In this document: positions 40,901 through 52,589 of the stretch, one piece after another
How positions within the stretch are numbered: position 1 is the stretch's first letter
Layout of the letters: every line of letters begins with the position of its first letter
Origin: Cucumis sativus
Taxonomy: Eukaryota > Streptophyta > Magnoliopsida > Cucurbitales > Cucurbitaceae
Length of the DNA: 64,000 nucleotides
Reading direction: 5' to 3'
Assembly: GCF_000004075.3 (NCBI RefSeq)
Contig: NC_026656.2
Coordinates: 14,260,001-14,324,000, forward strand
Notes under the pieces: generated by a model
The model's database searches: none
Seen by the model: the letters and a program-made list of their open reading frames with translations, nothing else
Told to the model about the DNA's origin: nothing
Program-made: the position numbers and the translations under genes

Positions 40901-42086
40901 TCATTACACAATTTGAATGTTTTTTAATTTTTCTTAAACTTGCAACTAAAAATAAGTAAATCGGTTGACCAAAGACTAATTGAAATTGTCTGGGTGTGCC
41001 TACTAACCCATCGTATCATTTTCTAAAAAAAAGACTAATAAAAAATGACGGAATTAATCTCTATTTTGATTTAAGGAAACGAGTTTTGTCATTTTGTTCA
41101 TTTGATCACTGCCTACAAATCCAACCCTTTAATGAAAACTTTTAATCTTTTCTTCCCCTTATTGAAATTGAAAACCCTAAAACTACCAAGATGGGTCACT
41201 CTGAAAATTCATAATACATCCAAAATTGGGAGTCTTTTTTGGACCACAGTCCTTTAGAACCTCAATACAACATGCCAAAACCCTATTTATACGAACTTTA
41301 AAGAGAACCAAACTTAATTAATGAAATTTAAATTCAACCCTTTTTTTCGATGGGGTGGCCATTACGAATTGAAAAATTGAGCTAACCGAGCTGAACGTAC
41401 ACTGGGTTCGGGAAAATCCAAATTGATGCTTTATAAAAAAATTCAAAGCTTAAACCGATTGATCGACCGACCAACGATCAAGTTGTACTTCTTTATATGT
41501 GAAAGTCGATGTTTGAATATTTACTAAATTGAGCAATGTTTAGGCGAGGTTTTTGTGTATGAGAGAAGGAAAAAGAAGTTAGTTAATATATTGGAGGGGT
41601 AATTAACTGAAAAATGTATAATTATGGGAAATTTAATCACATAAAGTTGAAAGGGCCAATGAGAGATAGTGAAAGATTGTGTGAATATTGTAATTTCTTG
41701 GGACTTGGGAATCAAACACAGCTGTGTCCTTCTCAATTGGGTCACTTTCCTTCTCTATTTTTGATACCTATCTCTATAATATTAACTTAGGGACCAACAT
41801 TCTCATGGTCTCTGATTCCCCCATTCTTTTTCCCACACAAAATTTTACTTTCTTTAATTTCCCCTCTTCTATTGGGAATATTATACAATATAATATTGTT
41901 TTCACTTTAACATAATCATATTTCAATTTTGATTGATAGATAAATTCATTTGCTTTTCCAAATAATGGACCCCTTGAAACTCATATAGTTGGAGACATTG
42001 TGGGCATTTGAATAATTATATGAGAATTGAAAAAAATGTGGATAGGAGGGGATTAGTTAGGGATAGAGTGAAGATGCCCCTTTTGG

Positions 42087-42090
<4 letters not shown>

Positions 42091-42124
<34 letters not shown>
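42091..42124. repeat. (TA)n microsatellite
   Basis: About seventeen TA dinucleotides. Confidence 0.95.
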
Positions 42125-42130
<6 letters not shown>

Positions 42131-42663
42131 AAGAAGAAAACACTAAAGATCATGGAGAAATGGAGGATTTTAGGAGGCTTTTGATGGTGGCCCTTTGGAT
42201 GAAAATGAGGTCCTTCAAATAATTGAAAGGCAACAAACGATATTACACATAAAAAAAAAAAAGAAAAAAAAAACTAAGTAATGTGTGAAAGTTTTGTTTT
42301 TGAAAAGTTGATGATTTTTGTTGGTATATTTTGTGTAGGAGGAATATAATAAAATTGAGATTAAAATGTTGGAGTGTATGTAGATAATAAAGTATATGGT
42401 TGAAGTTTGAAATGAGAGGGATTGATTAAAAAGCGGTTAAGAGTGGAAGTAAAAGTGTTTAGGGATGATATGATGGGATAAAAAAATAGGAAGGAGTTAG
42501 GTTAGGAAAGGGGGTGGTCCTTGGAAGGGCATCTTGGGGGTCCAGGTGGCACAGTAGGCAAGGGATGGTCAAGGCCACATGGGAATTGTGGTCCTTCCCC
42601 TTGACCTTTATTATTTTTCTCCCTTTTCTTTTGAACACTAAATAATAATAATAATCTCTTTAT

Positions 42664-42688
42664 GAGAGAGAGAGAGAGAGAGAGAGAT
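42664..42688. repeat. (GA)n microsatellite
   Basis: About twelve GA dinucleotides. Confidence 0.95.
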
Positions 42689-42808
42689 GACAGGCTGTTC
42701 ACCAAAACACACAAGAGATGAAAGAGAGAGAAAGGTTTAGAGATGGCAAAAAGGAAGTGGGCTTGGTCTTGGACATGGAAGAGTGTTTGGCAGCCTTGTT
42801 GTTGGGGT

Positions 42809-42838
42809 GTGGGGCTGTGGGGCTGTGGGGCTGTGGGT
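42809..42838. repeat. 8-bp G-rich tandem repeat
   Basis: Three tandem copies of 'ggggctgt' followed by ggg. This is one of the few GC-rich runs in the intergenic DNA and has G-quadruplex potential. Confidence 0.8.
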
Positions 42839-43495
42839 GGGTCCATTTTTAAAAGAACAAAAAGCCCTTTTTAGCTCTTTTCTAGGCACCCATTTGGGCT
42901 CCCCTCCACTCACTACTCTACAATTTTATTTACCAAATCTTTTATCATACAAATCTCTCATTTTTACTAATTTTGTTATTTACGAACCTTCAAAATAAAT
43001 TATCTTACAACTCTATCTTCATCTATCACCAATACATTATGATATTTCGTTATATTGTTTAATTTTAAAATAGAAATAATGGGAGAAAAATTGGTTCCTT
43101 CGCGCTGAATGATTGAACTTGGAACTGCCCTGGGCTTGGGATTGGGCTTGGTCTTGGGCCTTTTGTCTTGGTTCAAACCCCGTTTGTGTTCGGCTATACA
43201 CAATAATTTCTCTCTTAACATTAACTAAAATTAGATAAATATTTCATTATCTAATTCTACCTAGCATTATTTAATACATTCTTATATTTATATTACTTAA
43301 TCACTTAAAAATAAGAGTACAACATAACATAAAATAGAATTTAAGTCTTTTTATTTGAAAATATAGAAAAATCCATTCACTAATAGAGTTTATGATTATA
43401 ATTAATTAGCATAAACTTTATCAATTAACTCAACAACAAAAGAGAAGAACTTCCAAATGCTCTTTTCATACTCTCTTAAACTATTGTTGCAATTA

Positions 43496-43846
43496 TTACT
43501 TAATTGGCATTGCTATTGATTTTAATTTAAAAAAATTTATCACCTTTTCAAAAGGACTTGTCTTTTGAACCTGATCAACATCATCTTCTTTATGATCATC
43601 GTTAAATTTGTAGCTTCTCAAATACCTTTGTCTTGAATAGTTAATAATATCGTTACTTCTATATTTTTCAAACCCAAAAACTGAAGAGGAATAACCCAAT
43701 GTCTCATCTTTCTTCATCTTCTTCTCCTTCTCATTCTCGTTCTTGTTTAAGCTTAGTTTTCTCAAGAACATTGCGTCTGCTTCTGCCCATTTTTGTTGCT
43801 TTGAAGTTACTTTTCCAATGGCGAAACCATTTGAAGAATAATCCAT
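43496..43846 (-). CDS. Small plant protein of unknown function
   Basis: Predicted 116 residues, single exon, starting MDYSSNGFAIGKV. I placed the start at this Met rather than 16 codons upstream because the upstream part is Leu/Ile-rich UTR-like sequence. The protein is hydrophilic and Lys-rich, with 'NENEKEKKMKKDETLGYSSS' in the middle, then 'SRQRYLRSYKF', an acidic stretch 'DDHKEDDVDQ' and a basic amphipathic tail. The RQRYLRSYKF motif is like one I recall in a group of small uncharacterised plant proteins; no function is assigned. No signal peptide or membrane segment is present. Composition and an upstream TATA box support a real gene. Confidence 0.7.
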   Translation of the reverse strand: MDYSSNGFAIGKVTSKQQKWAEADAMFLRKLSLNKNENEKEKKMKKDETLGYSSSVFGFEKYRSNDIINYSRQRYLRSYKFNDDHKEDDVDQVQKTSPFEKVINFFKLKSIAMPIK

Positions 43847-44105
43847 TGTATCTGACAAATTAGAGAATAGCAATAAAATTATTGTTATTAGCAAACCCTA
43901 AGATTCAAGTTGATAATTAACACAAAATAAATATGAATAACTAACAAGGCTTTTGTTCTTTTTTTCTTTCATTACCTTTTCTTTATATGTGTTTGAGTTC
44001 TTGAGACTTTTGATTGGGATTTGAGAAATTTAGAACTTTTAAATATTTTGTTTTTTTTTTTTTCTCTGGTTTTCTAATTGTGTGTATAAAACTAAGAAAC
44101 CTCCC

Positions 44106-44112
44106 TTTTATA
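44106..44112 (-). promoter_or_regulatory. TATA box of the 116-residue protein gene
   Basis: TATAAAA followed by GGG on the minus strand, 260 bp before the start codon, which implies a leader of about 230 nt, possibly spliced. Confidence 0.5.
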
Positions 44113-44934
44113 ACCCAAAAAAAGACTCAAATTCTTTTTCCTACTCGAAAATGGATTTAATGGATTTATCTCCTTTTTCTTTTTTCTTTTTAACAAAAAG
44201 TTTCCTTTTCCTTCTCCTTCTCCTAATTCTCCAAATAAAATCGCTAAAAGATAATGTGTGTGTATATATATTTAATCAATTCATATTTTTTGAGATTTTG
44301 AGAAAATAATTAATAATTATTGTTAATAATTAATAATGATGATGATGATCATAATGTTTGATTATAAAGTATATAATAAAAATCAAAGAACAAAATAATA
44401 AAAATCAAATAGAATATTTATCAGGGAACTTGTTATTAAAAAAACAAATGAAACTATCTAGAAAAATATAAGAATAATTTTCAAATGAATTAGAGAGAAT
44501 CTGATGAAATTTTCAATATTTAGTAAACAGTTTCTAATATTTTGTTATTATAAAAATTCCTTCATTTATTAATTAGCTAAATATCATTAACTGCCTCTAT
44601 GTTTTTTTTTTTTTAATAATTTCCCACTAAATGCATCAATAATTTTTCAGTTTTAATCTCTAATAATTTGGATGTAATTTTGTTGTTTTGAATAGTCATA
44701 TTTTTCAAAATATATTAAATATGGTGTGAAAATATATACTTTTAAATTTAGTACCATTTAAATAAATCTTTATCAATTTTTTTCTTTTGTTCTTAAGATC
44801 TAATCATATCTTTGTTTTTCTCTAAGTTTTTTAGAAAGATTATTTTAGTATCTAAAAGAACAAATAAATTAAAAAATTATCGATAACTTTATAGATAAGA
44901 ATTATTTTTAAAATATTGAGAGCCAACAAAATTA

Positions 44935-45165
44935 ATTATTAAAAACTAAAAGGGAAAAAGGAAAAAGAGATATATTCAAACTTAACCAAAATAGCACAAT
45001 TTTTTTTTAAACGAACAAACAATTTGAAAAGTTCATAAAAAGCTAATTAAAAAATCCGATTAATGAGGCAAAAGAATTGGGCTTCCTAATCTCACGTAAT
45101 CTGTTGGATCTTATCAATCTTAACCTTAATTAAGTTTTCATTTATTTATGTTTGGATCGTAGAGA
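44935..45165 (+). repeat. Upstream region shared, inverted, with clamp-like gene B
   Basis: This segment closely matches the reverse complement of 56550-56795. The match runs from 'attaaaaact(g)aaaaggg', through 'aaaaaatccgattaatgagg' and 'gaattgggcttcctaatctc', to 'aaccttaattaagtttt'. In both places it lies just upstream of a start codon and in the same sense relative to that gene. Homology ends about 20-30 bp before the 45185 ATG. Confidence 0.85.
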
Positions 45166-45184
45166 TGAATTGAAAGTTTAAACA

Positions 45185-45675
45185 ATGGATGACAAATCTC
45201 TTCCTTATAACCTTCGACTAAGGAAAGATCACAAGTCTTCTTCTCCAACTGAACACTCCAAAACTCATAAACATGACAGAGATTTTCAGGTTTCATTATC
45301 ATTATTCTTCTTTCTTTATTCTTTATTATTGTTTGAGTTATTATTAATTGTTAATATCAAATTTAGGAAAAGGCAAGTGATGATCAAATATATGTAAGTC
45401 ATTTAATTGTGGATTATCGATGTGAAAAATGTGGATGCTCTTTTGATATTGAATCCTCTCTTAGCTCACACCATTGTAAAGTAAGCTTTTTTTTTTTAGT
45501 TTTTAATTTTTTTGAAATTTTGATATATTGATAAGTTTATTATAATAATTTTTTTTAGCAGAATAAAAATGAGAGAGAGGCAATGGAAATTGAAGGACAT
45601 GGAATTTTGGGAGAGAACAAATCTTTCAGAAAAAAAAGCAGGAAGGGGGTACCAAGAAGAGCACCTTTCTTTTAG
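45185..45675 (+). CDS. Small protein with one Cys/His motif, three exons
   Basis: Exons 45185-45289, 45367-45480 and 45562-45675; 333 nt, 110 residues, all phase 0 and GT-AG. Exon 1 is basic and hydrophilic (LPYNLRLRKDHKSSSP). Exon 2 carries YRCEKCGCSFDIESSLSSHH followed by Cys, i.e. C-x2-C-x12-H-H-C, like the first half of a C2H2 finger but with the last ligands compressed; Zn binding is plausible, not shown. Exon 3 is basic and ends in RKKSRKGVPRRAPFF, a possible nuclear localisation signal. The exon 3 acceptor is a NAGNAG tandem (tagcag), so one extra Gln may be included in some transcripts. I do not recognise the family. Its upstream DNA is shared with clamp-like gene B. Open frames kept across three exons support a functional gene. 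Confidence 0.65.
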
Positions 45676-46414
45676 ATTTTTTTTTTTTTTTACCTTTTGT
45701 TTTTTAAATCATAATATTGTTGTTATTGAATTTTTTTTTAGGGTTTTTAGATATTGTGGATATAAAATATCATACTGAGTTAATATCTCAATTTTGAAAT
45801 ACTTATAAATATTGGAAAGTTTTGATGAAGGATGGTAGTCCATTAGTTGTTCATCATCTAACCCTAATATTGTTTGTATTTGTTAAATGGGAGATTAGGG
45901 TTTGGAGTTTTTTTGTTTTTTTGTTTTTGTTTTTTTTTTTTTCTTTTCAACTTGAAGTTTTGCATAGGAGACTAAAAAAAGAAAGATTTTTAAATTGATT
46001 GAATTAGGATTTGAAAAGGTCGATTTTAATTGAAATTGGGGTATACCTTAGAATGCCTCATTGAATTATATATATTCTTTACTTTGAGTTAATAAGCGAT
46101 TATATTCTCAGTTAAAAAATTGTTTCAATAAAGTCCACTTTTAGGGTTTAATTTGAATGAGGGATGATTTGTGATTATACTAAATTTTTACAAGGTGTGC
46201 AAAGATTATAAAAATAACTGCAATTTCCATCTTTATTGAGTTTATAAGAAGAATATAATAAGGTGAATGTTGAACATATGATCGAATTGGATGTGTCTGA
46301 CTAGAAATTTCATTGGAAACCACAATATTACAAGAGATTGATCCTTTGAAATTTGTTCATGGAAAAGAAAAATGTAAGGTAATTTGTTCTTAAGAATGAT
46401 AGAGTAAACAGAGA
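45676..46414. other. Intergenic region, no gene seen
   Basis: T-rich and AT-rich DNA between two genes that point toward each other; should hold both 3' UTRs. No repeat identified. Confidence 0.5.
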
Positions 46415-47675
46415 TCAGGTTAATGTATTTCCTCCAATAGATATGTCTTGGGGAAAAAATGAAGAAATATGAGTATAGACTCCCATAGGAGCAATCAAAA
46501 GCAAACCATTGGTATCACATGAACTGAAAAACCAAACTCTTTTTGATGTGAAACCTTTGTAAAATTCCATTGGATAAAAACTAATTCCACAATTAATTTC
46601 ATCTCCTTCTTCAATACCTCCAATTATGCATTCTCCTTCCTACAAAAACAATGCCATGCAAATGAATTTGTTCACACACCATTATTTTCTAACATGCATC
46701 AATCTATACCTGAAGATTATGTTATTATATAAATGTTAAAATATCATTTTCTTTTTTGAGTTTTTGGGTCTCTTAAACATTTCACTAAGTAGATATATTC
46801 TTAACGTTCCATCTTGAATTTTGTTAAAACATCATTTTAGTCCCTAATCTTGAAAAACTTGATGTTGTGTATATCAAGGCATTTAAACTATTAATTTGAA
46901 AAATATATTTTAACCTAAAGAATACCTTGGCGGTAAAACTAGTTTCCCAATCATGATCAACGACGAAGTTGATTTGTGAACTCCTAATAGTAATAGGAAC
47001 TGCCACACAAATTAACAAACATTAAAAGAAATCCTTAGAAAACTTGCAAAAAGAAGAAAGACTTTCTTTCAAGAAATTAAAGGAAGAGAATATATTTACC
47101 ATAATCAGAATCTTCCATGTCTTGTACAACACATCGAAAATCGTCTAAAGCCATTGATACAAAGAAAGAACCATAGTCAACATCGCCAACATTCGCATGT
47201 TCTTCAACTATGGACATTGGTAGCACTTTCTTGTAAAATGGATTTTCTTGACCTTATAAAAACCAATGATATATATCAGTTACCACCATTATTGAAGAAA
47301 GATATATGAAGAACAAAACTAATAAACCGAAAATTACTTACAAGGAATACGATATTTAAGAGTGATACTACTTTGATTTGTAGGCGTTGTAGGCATACAG
47401 AGAGAGAGGGAAGAAACTCCCATGCGATGAAGATAAGTCACTATATCGAAGAAATCAACAATATTAAATGTGACTTCATAAAATCTGCGACAATAAAAAC
47501 GAATGAACATTTTAGGCAACATTTTGATAGTTGAGATGCAAAGAGGTTTATTTCGGGAGACTACAATGGAGAAAGATAATGGTGTCCATTTGAAATGGCA
47601 TTTTTCTGAAAATTTAGAAAGAGTATAGAGTGCATCTGCAAGAGGTTCAATGGGGTCAATTTCAAAGAAAACCAT
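46415..47675 (-). CDS. Divergent PCNA-like sliding clamp, copy A
   Basis: Exons 47675-47342, 47252-47100, 46999-46926 and 46639-46415; GT-AG junctions, phases 1/1/0, 786 nt, 261 residues, very close to the 261-264 of eukaryotic PCNA. The PCNA resemblance is in order along the whole chain: PLADALYTLSKFSEKCHFKW (clamp helix 1), SIVVSRNKPLCI, IRFYC with NIVDFFDIVTYLHRMG (second helix of domain 1), a linker in the place of the interdomain connecting loop (KVLPMSIVEEHANVGDVDYG), MALDDFRCVVQDM (first helix of domain 2), VPITIRSSQINFV, and GISFYPMEFYKGF to SSFFPQ near the C-terminus. Identity to canonical PCNA is low. Lysines that in PCNA face DNA (13, 14, 20) and the modified Lys164 appear replaced. 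PCNA proper is the DNA polymerase clamp; here the role is unknown. RAD9/HUS1/RAD1 relatives fit less well in length. Assignment is by eye; a profile search is needed. Confidence 0.72.
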
Positions 47676-47766
47676 GGCGGCTTTTTGTGTATTGGGAAAG
47701 ATAACGATGATGATGGTGATGACGATATGATGAATTGGAAAGGAGAATTTTATTAAGTGTTTTGGG

Positions 47767-47773
47767 TTTTATA
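47767..47773 (-). promoter_or_regulatory. TATA box of clamp-like gene A
   Basis: TATAAAA on the minus strand, about 95 bp before the start codon. It is not in the matching position in copy B, whose upstream DNA is different. Confidence 0.5.
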
Positions 47774-48079
47774 AAACTATAATTAGGTTAGTTAGATTAA
47801 CCCACGGGTTGAGTTAATTAGATTGTAATGATCTGCCAATAAGTTTACTTTAAAGTATTATATAATATAATTAATGACACTCACAAATCTTTAGCTCTAA
47901 TTCTTCTTTTCTGTGTATAGAAAATTGAGATGTGTCACATCAAGATCTATTATTATTGTATAATACGTGCATTTTTATCAAAGATAGTTTACATATATAC
48001 TCCATTAATGCGTACATTAACTAACCCTCGTGCCTCGAGATGAAGAAATTAAATTATACTCTATCAGATGGTCTATTGT

Positions 48080-49360
48080 GATTGCTCCTAAAAACAAGGT
48101 CGGGTTATGACTGACACCCATTGCTGACACAAACTTTGGATTAATGTGCAAATGGCTATGGAGATATCACACCGAACCGTTCGCTTTATAGGGGAAGTTA
48201 ATAGATGCCAAATATACTCAAGCCCACATTGATAACTTCTCTCTTTCTCGGAAATTTAGTAGTATGAAGGCACCATGAAGATCCATCATCAAAGTTGTTG
48301 ATTGGTACAGTTCGTAAATTGAATGGAAGATCAACAATGGAGAACTTAATTTAACTTTTTGGTATAGTATGTGTGGAGTAACAAAAGTTCCCTCCAAACT
48401 TATCTGCTACTAGGTTTTTTTTTGCTTTTATTGCAATAACAAAATGCATCCATCAAAGAAGTTTAGAATGAGACTATTGAGGACTGTGACATCAAAGTGA
48501 GGAGGCCTCTTTCTGAGAGAGAACAAAACGTCCAGAACTCCATTAAAATTTCTCTTACCTACCCCAAATAATGATAGAGGCCCAGATATCCCCGTTTGGA
48601 AGATTAGTGGCAACGATATGTGTTCTCTACGGCCATCAAACAAACTTTACACTTCATTATTGATAATCATGAGTCAATGCTATATAAAACTCTCTCGAAG
48701 TCAAATATCACAAAAAAAATGCAAGTTTTTCATGGTGGGTCTTATTTCATGATGGTATTTTCACTTATGATGTTCTTGAAAGAAGATTGAAAAATCATTG
48801 TCTTAGTCCTAGCTAGTGTATCATTTGCCAAAAAAAGCAGTGAGACTACTGATCACCTTTTCATCCATTACAACATTGCTCAATCCCTATGGAAACAGGT
48901 TGAAGCTTCTGTAGGATGGAAAAACAGTAGTCAAAGTTGCCAAAGCCTATGTGAAAACTTATGCTCTATCAATACAAAAAGCCCAAAAAGGTATTATATA
49001 TTTCAATATGAGTGTGACTACTTCATGGACAATATGGCTGAAGAGAAACAGTAGACTTTTCAACAATAAATATGTTAGCACTATAAACATGTGGGAGAAT
49101 GTTTGCGAACTTGGTCAGCTACAAACAAGATTTAATCTAATTATTATTTCCAGCCAAATTGCTCAACGTACTATAGGGTTTTTACTTGACTATACTCTGC
49201 TTCTTTGGACTTTATCTCGAGCCTTTTTTTTTATCATCTTCTACCTTTGCTATATTGAATGAAATTATTGATGGGATGACGAGGGTGCGAATATTCACTT
49301 AGTGAAGATGCCTGAGTGCATCTACTAACCAAGTCATATCTTTTCTTTTAAAAAAAAAAC
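48080..49360 (+). mobile_element. LINE fragment, 3' end
   Basis: Broken frames resemble the C-terminal end of a plant L1-type LINE ORF2: 'WLWRYHTEPFALYRGS' near 48150, a 'NGRSTMEN' segment like the usual VGNGRSIRFW, then the zinc-binding region at 48.85-49.25 kb (TTSWTIWLKRNSRLFNNKY). Many frameshifts and stops show it is dead. It ends in a short A tract at about 49350-49360 after 'gatgcctgagtgcatct', consistent with a LINE 3' end. Reverse transcriptase is missing. Confidence 0.7.
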
Positions 49361-49470
49361 TATACCCAACGAGTTGTGTCATTGCTAATATCTACTTTTT
49401 CTCGACAACGAAATTTGCTTATTTCAAAATCTCCTTGTAATTTCACTTTTAGACATGTTAAAATAATAAG

Positions 49471-49730
49471 GAATAGTTGCAAATTTAGCAATTAAATTCA
49501 AATTAATTAAGTATATAGCACAATTTTAAAAAATTTGCAAATATAGCAAAATTTGTCAAATTCTATCAATGATATAAATCTATCACTGATAGACCAATTG
49601 GTCTATTACTGATATACCATATGAAGTCTATCAGCGATACAAGTCTATCATAGTTTTGCTATATTTACAATTTTTTTAAAGTATTGCTATATCCTTAATT
49701 ATTATTGCTAAAATAATCGTCCATTCCAAT
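49471..49730. mobile_element. MITE-like element, copy 1
   Basis: About 260 bp with long imperfect terminal inverted repeats ('aatagttgcaaatttagc...' at one end, '..gctaaaataatcgtcc' at the other), nested 'caaatatagcaaaat'/'ttttgctatatttac' arms, and a palindromic centre of 'ctatcactgatagac'-type words. No coding capacity. A second copy lies at 50123. Confidence 0.65.
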
Positions 49731-49974
49731 TTCTCAAATAATCACTAAATTAGAACAATGTCATTTACTACCCTATTAAAACAAAATAATAAAAAAAATT
49801 CAAAAACAAAGTGCACCCTTTTCTAAAAGTTGTTCAGATACTTTTTTTTCTATCAGATTGATATCGAGATCTAGTTTAAAAATTTTATTTTTCTAATTTT
49901 GGATCTTTTTTATACATCTAGCCATATTACACGCATCTAGATTCGAGTGAAAATAACCCAAATGTATGTAATCT

Positions 49975-50122
49975 TTCCAAAATTTAAAAATTATACTACC
50001 AAATATTACACAATTTGGAGAAATTTAAAAAGATAATTTGTAAATTATTTAGAAAATCAATTTAGAAATGTAGGTAAATAAATTGTAAATTGTAAATATA
50101 AATAAATCGAAAGATTTTTAAA
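49975..50122. repeat. AT-rich module present three times
   Basis: Contains 'acaatttggagaaattt' and 'ttgtaaattatttagaaaat'. Related stretches occur at about 56815-56930 and 59990-60085. It forms the left edge of the duplicated unit with the PRMT10 pseudogene, and also borders the upstream region of clamp-like gene B. Confidence 0.6.
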
Positions 50123-50380
50123 ATGGATAGTTGCAAATTTAGCCATTAAATTCAAAATAATTAAGCATATAACAACATTTAAAAAATTTTACAAATATAG
50201 CAAAATTTATCAAATTCTATCAATGATAGAAGTTTATCACTGATAAACCATGTTGCAAATATTGGTCTATCAGTGATAGACCATACGAGTCTATAAACGA
50301 TAGATTTTGCTATATTTGCAATTTTTTTTAAATGTTGCTATATCTTTAATTATTATTTCTAAAATGAATATCAATTACAA
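50123..50380. mobile_element. MITE-like element, copy 2
   Basis: Same element as at 49471-49730: terminal inverted repeats of about 75 bp with 'caacatttaaaaaatt' and 'aatttttttttaaatgttg', and a centre of 'ggtctatcagtgatagacc'. It is absent from the corresponding place in the right-hand duplicate (near 60.1 kb), so it probably inserted after the duplication. Confidence 0.65.
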
Positions 50381-50844
50381 TTACCCAAAATTTTAAGCTA
50401 AAACGAAAGTATTCATATGTTTTTCTCTAAGAGGTAAATACTTTCCACTTTCTTCTATTTATATAAATTTTCCATATATCTAAATCTCATTTTGACTCTA
50501 AGGCTTTTGATTAAATGGTTTTAAATACTTTAAAAACTATTTTTTAGGAGTTTTCTCTCTATTCTTTTTTTAAATGACTGATTTTTAAAATTAAACATCT
50601 ATCCATCTATTTCAAATATATACCCCTTACATTTATGATTTGGATAGCCATTCAATAATTTCTATTTAAAATTAAAATATTAATTTTTCTACTTTTCTAG
50701 TGACAAAATATTTAGTAAATCTTTTTTTAATAAAAATATATAAAAAGGTTATATATATAAATAAAATTTTTGAAAATAAATTTTAAAAAAATTCTTTCAA
50801 CTTAACTAAGAATTCGCCATCGCTTTTTTTCGGTTTCTACTTGC

Positions 50845-51335
50845 TAATGGATTCTCGTACTATGGGAAGCTCCTCAAACAGTGTAGTTGGGGACTAGAGC
50901 TTCGACAACAATGGTGTCGTCCAGGTTGATAAGGGCATCGATTTTGATCTGTATTTCTGTATCACCAAAGATGCTCTATGACCGTGTTCGCATGAACAAT
51001 TACTTCAAATGTCATTTTTAAGAAAAGTATCACTTGGAAGGAAAGACGGGAGTGGGATTCTAGCTATTTGGTCAGCACAAGCAGGTGCAAGGAAGATATA
51101 TGTGGTGGAGACTAAGATGTGGGAACATTCGCGTGCACTCGTTCACGATGTAATTGATGTAATCAACGGATCTACGGAGGATGTTGTCCTCCTAGAGAAA
51201 GTTGATATATGAGTGGATGAGATATTTGTTTTGCGGGGATCAATGTTTGACTCTAACCACTGGTGAAGCCAGACTATGTATAGCCATGCACGCATGTGGT
51301 GTCACCAATTGGGTTCAAATTGGAAGATTGAAAAA
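50845..51335 (+). pseudogene. Pseudogene of protein arginine methyltransferase PRMT10, 5' part
   Basis: The clear frame at about 51009-51209 reads DGSGILAIWSAQAGARKIYV, then EHSRALVHDVIDVINGSTED and LLEKVD. This is the SAM-binding Rossmann region of a PRMT (motif I and post-I) as found in plant PRMT10. Upstream, in shifted frames, follow equivalents of the N-terminal YFCTY...MLSDRVRM..YF and KHHFEGKT segments; downstream, of EWMGYFLLRESMFDS and of the following KP..MYPSHARMW part. Stops and frameshifts are many. The coding order is continuous without introns over about 180 codons, which suggests descent from a processed copy, although the intron pattern of the parent gene is not visible here. 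A second, shorter copy is at 60.53 kb. Confidence 0.82.
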
Positions 51336-51562
51336 TGAATGATTACTACCAGCAAGGGATGATTAGTACCATTTTGTTGCTATACCAAAATGGGTTATGG
51401 AGTTGACATATCTGTTTTAACAAAACCTTTGGGAGAGAAAAAATTACACCACAAATCACAATGAAAAAAACCATTCTCAAAGAAAAAAAATACATCACAA
51501 ATCACATAGAAAAAAATAACATTTCTTTAATTTGCATATATAAATTTGAAAAGATAAAATAC

Positions 51563-51633
51563 CTCACTAGTAAAAACAATTTCTCTCTTGGAGAGAAAGA
51601 ACTTCAATTTTGAATTAGTAACCCTAAAGGGAA
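51563..51633 (-). pseudogene. Relic exon 3 of a clamp-like gene, copy C
   Basis: Minus-strand segment with acceptor (GATAG|TTCCC) and donor (GAG|GTATTT) still present and an open frame giving VPFRVTNSKLKFFL... to FTSE. It lines up with exon 3 of the intact copies (VPITIRSSQINFV...SFTAK), with the same phases. No convincing exons 1, 2 or 4 remain nearby, so the copy is dead. An insertion (51755-52560) follows where exon 2 should be. Confidence 0.6.
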
Positions 51634-51754
51634 CTATCACAAATCACAAAAAAAAATAATTAAATAAACGTCTTTAATGCAAGAAATACAAGAAAAAAGA
51701 AAAAGAGAAAAAATAGATAAAAAAAAATAGAGAAAAGCTATATATATCAAACTT

Positions 51755-52560
51755 TTAAATGCCCGGGCCAGCTTAAGCCTGCCTCAACTAAGAGGCTACA
51801 ACATTTGAGATTAAGAAAACCGCTAGAAAATTAATTTCCAACTAGGTAAACTTTTATGGTCAATCTATGATGGTTAATTAATTATCATTCTTTGATGATC
51901 TTGAAAGTAAAAACATCAATGTCGATCCATTAAAAAAACAACTTACTAGAAGAATGAAATTTCAAGGCCATATTGAAGCGAAACTGACGGGCCATCTTTT
52001 GACAAGATCGGAATTGACATCTAAAAAGTAAAGGATTATGCAAAGTATATAGGCAATGTCATTATCAACACATGTATGTTCAAAAATTAAAGTGGTTGTG
52101 AAGGATATTTACCTAAACTGCCTAGACAAAAGTTGACAAAAGATTATCCGTAGTTTACCGACTTTTATATTAGATAGGTGCAAGCACGGGTGGCGAACCT
52201 AAGGGAGTGTAGGATAGATGTTTGCGTGAATGTAATGCTTGAAAAGATTGAGATTAGTAACAAAAGTAAAAGAAAAGCATTGGAAACAAATTGGGGAAAT
52301 TATAAGAAAGAATGAGACGAAGAATTTAGTATGCAATAGAATTCACACAAAAAGGGAGATACTAGAGATTGAATTCCAAAATGATAAGTGAGGAATGAGC
52401 TCAAGGATGGACGAAATCTTGAATCAAAATCTCTTTTTAATTATGCATAATTCAATTAGCGAGACAAAAAGTGAAGGAGTGTTTGTGGAGCAAGAATTTG
52501 GTATAAAGATCATCAACGAAGAAGAGAAAGAATGACTGATTAAGATTGAAAACACTTTGG
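51755..52560. other. Unidentified insertion in the left duplicated unit
   Basis: The left unit matches the right unit (61.44-61.63 kb) up to 'atatatcaaactt' and again from about 52590. The 800 bp between have no counterpart on the right. I recognise no terminal repeats or protein in it. Confidence 0.45.
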
Positions 52561-52589
52561 ATTACAATAGCAACATGCAAAGTAAAGGA

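Larger units (their letters stand above)
31829..43495. other. About 12 kb intergenic region, no supportable gene
   Basis: AT-rich, with several repeats listed separately. The minus-strand frame at 36692-36940 is of higher complexity than its surroundings and could be an old retroelement fragment, but I recognise no motif. The segment 39570-39800 ('taacctagttcgatgcactac' region) looks like repetitive DNA, without identifiable ends. No RNA gene seen. Confidence 0.5.

Noticed and set aside
42502..42846. Minus-strand 114-codon frame rich in Ser/Leu/Pro, and possible miRNA precursor
   Set aside because: Driven by a (GA)n tract and simple G-rich repeats; no conserved miRNA sequence or convincing hairpin seen.
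46415..47675. Alternative reading of the clamp-like genes as RAD9, RAD1 or HUS1 homologues
   Set aside because: Length (261-262 residues), position of the linker between domains and the C-terminal motif fit PCNA better; still possible because these families share the fold.
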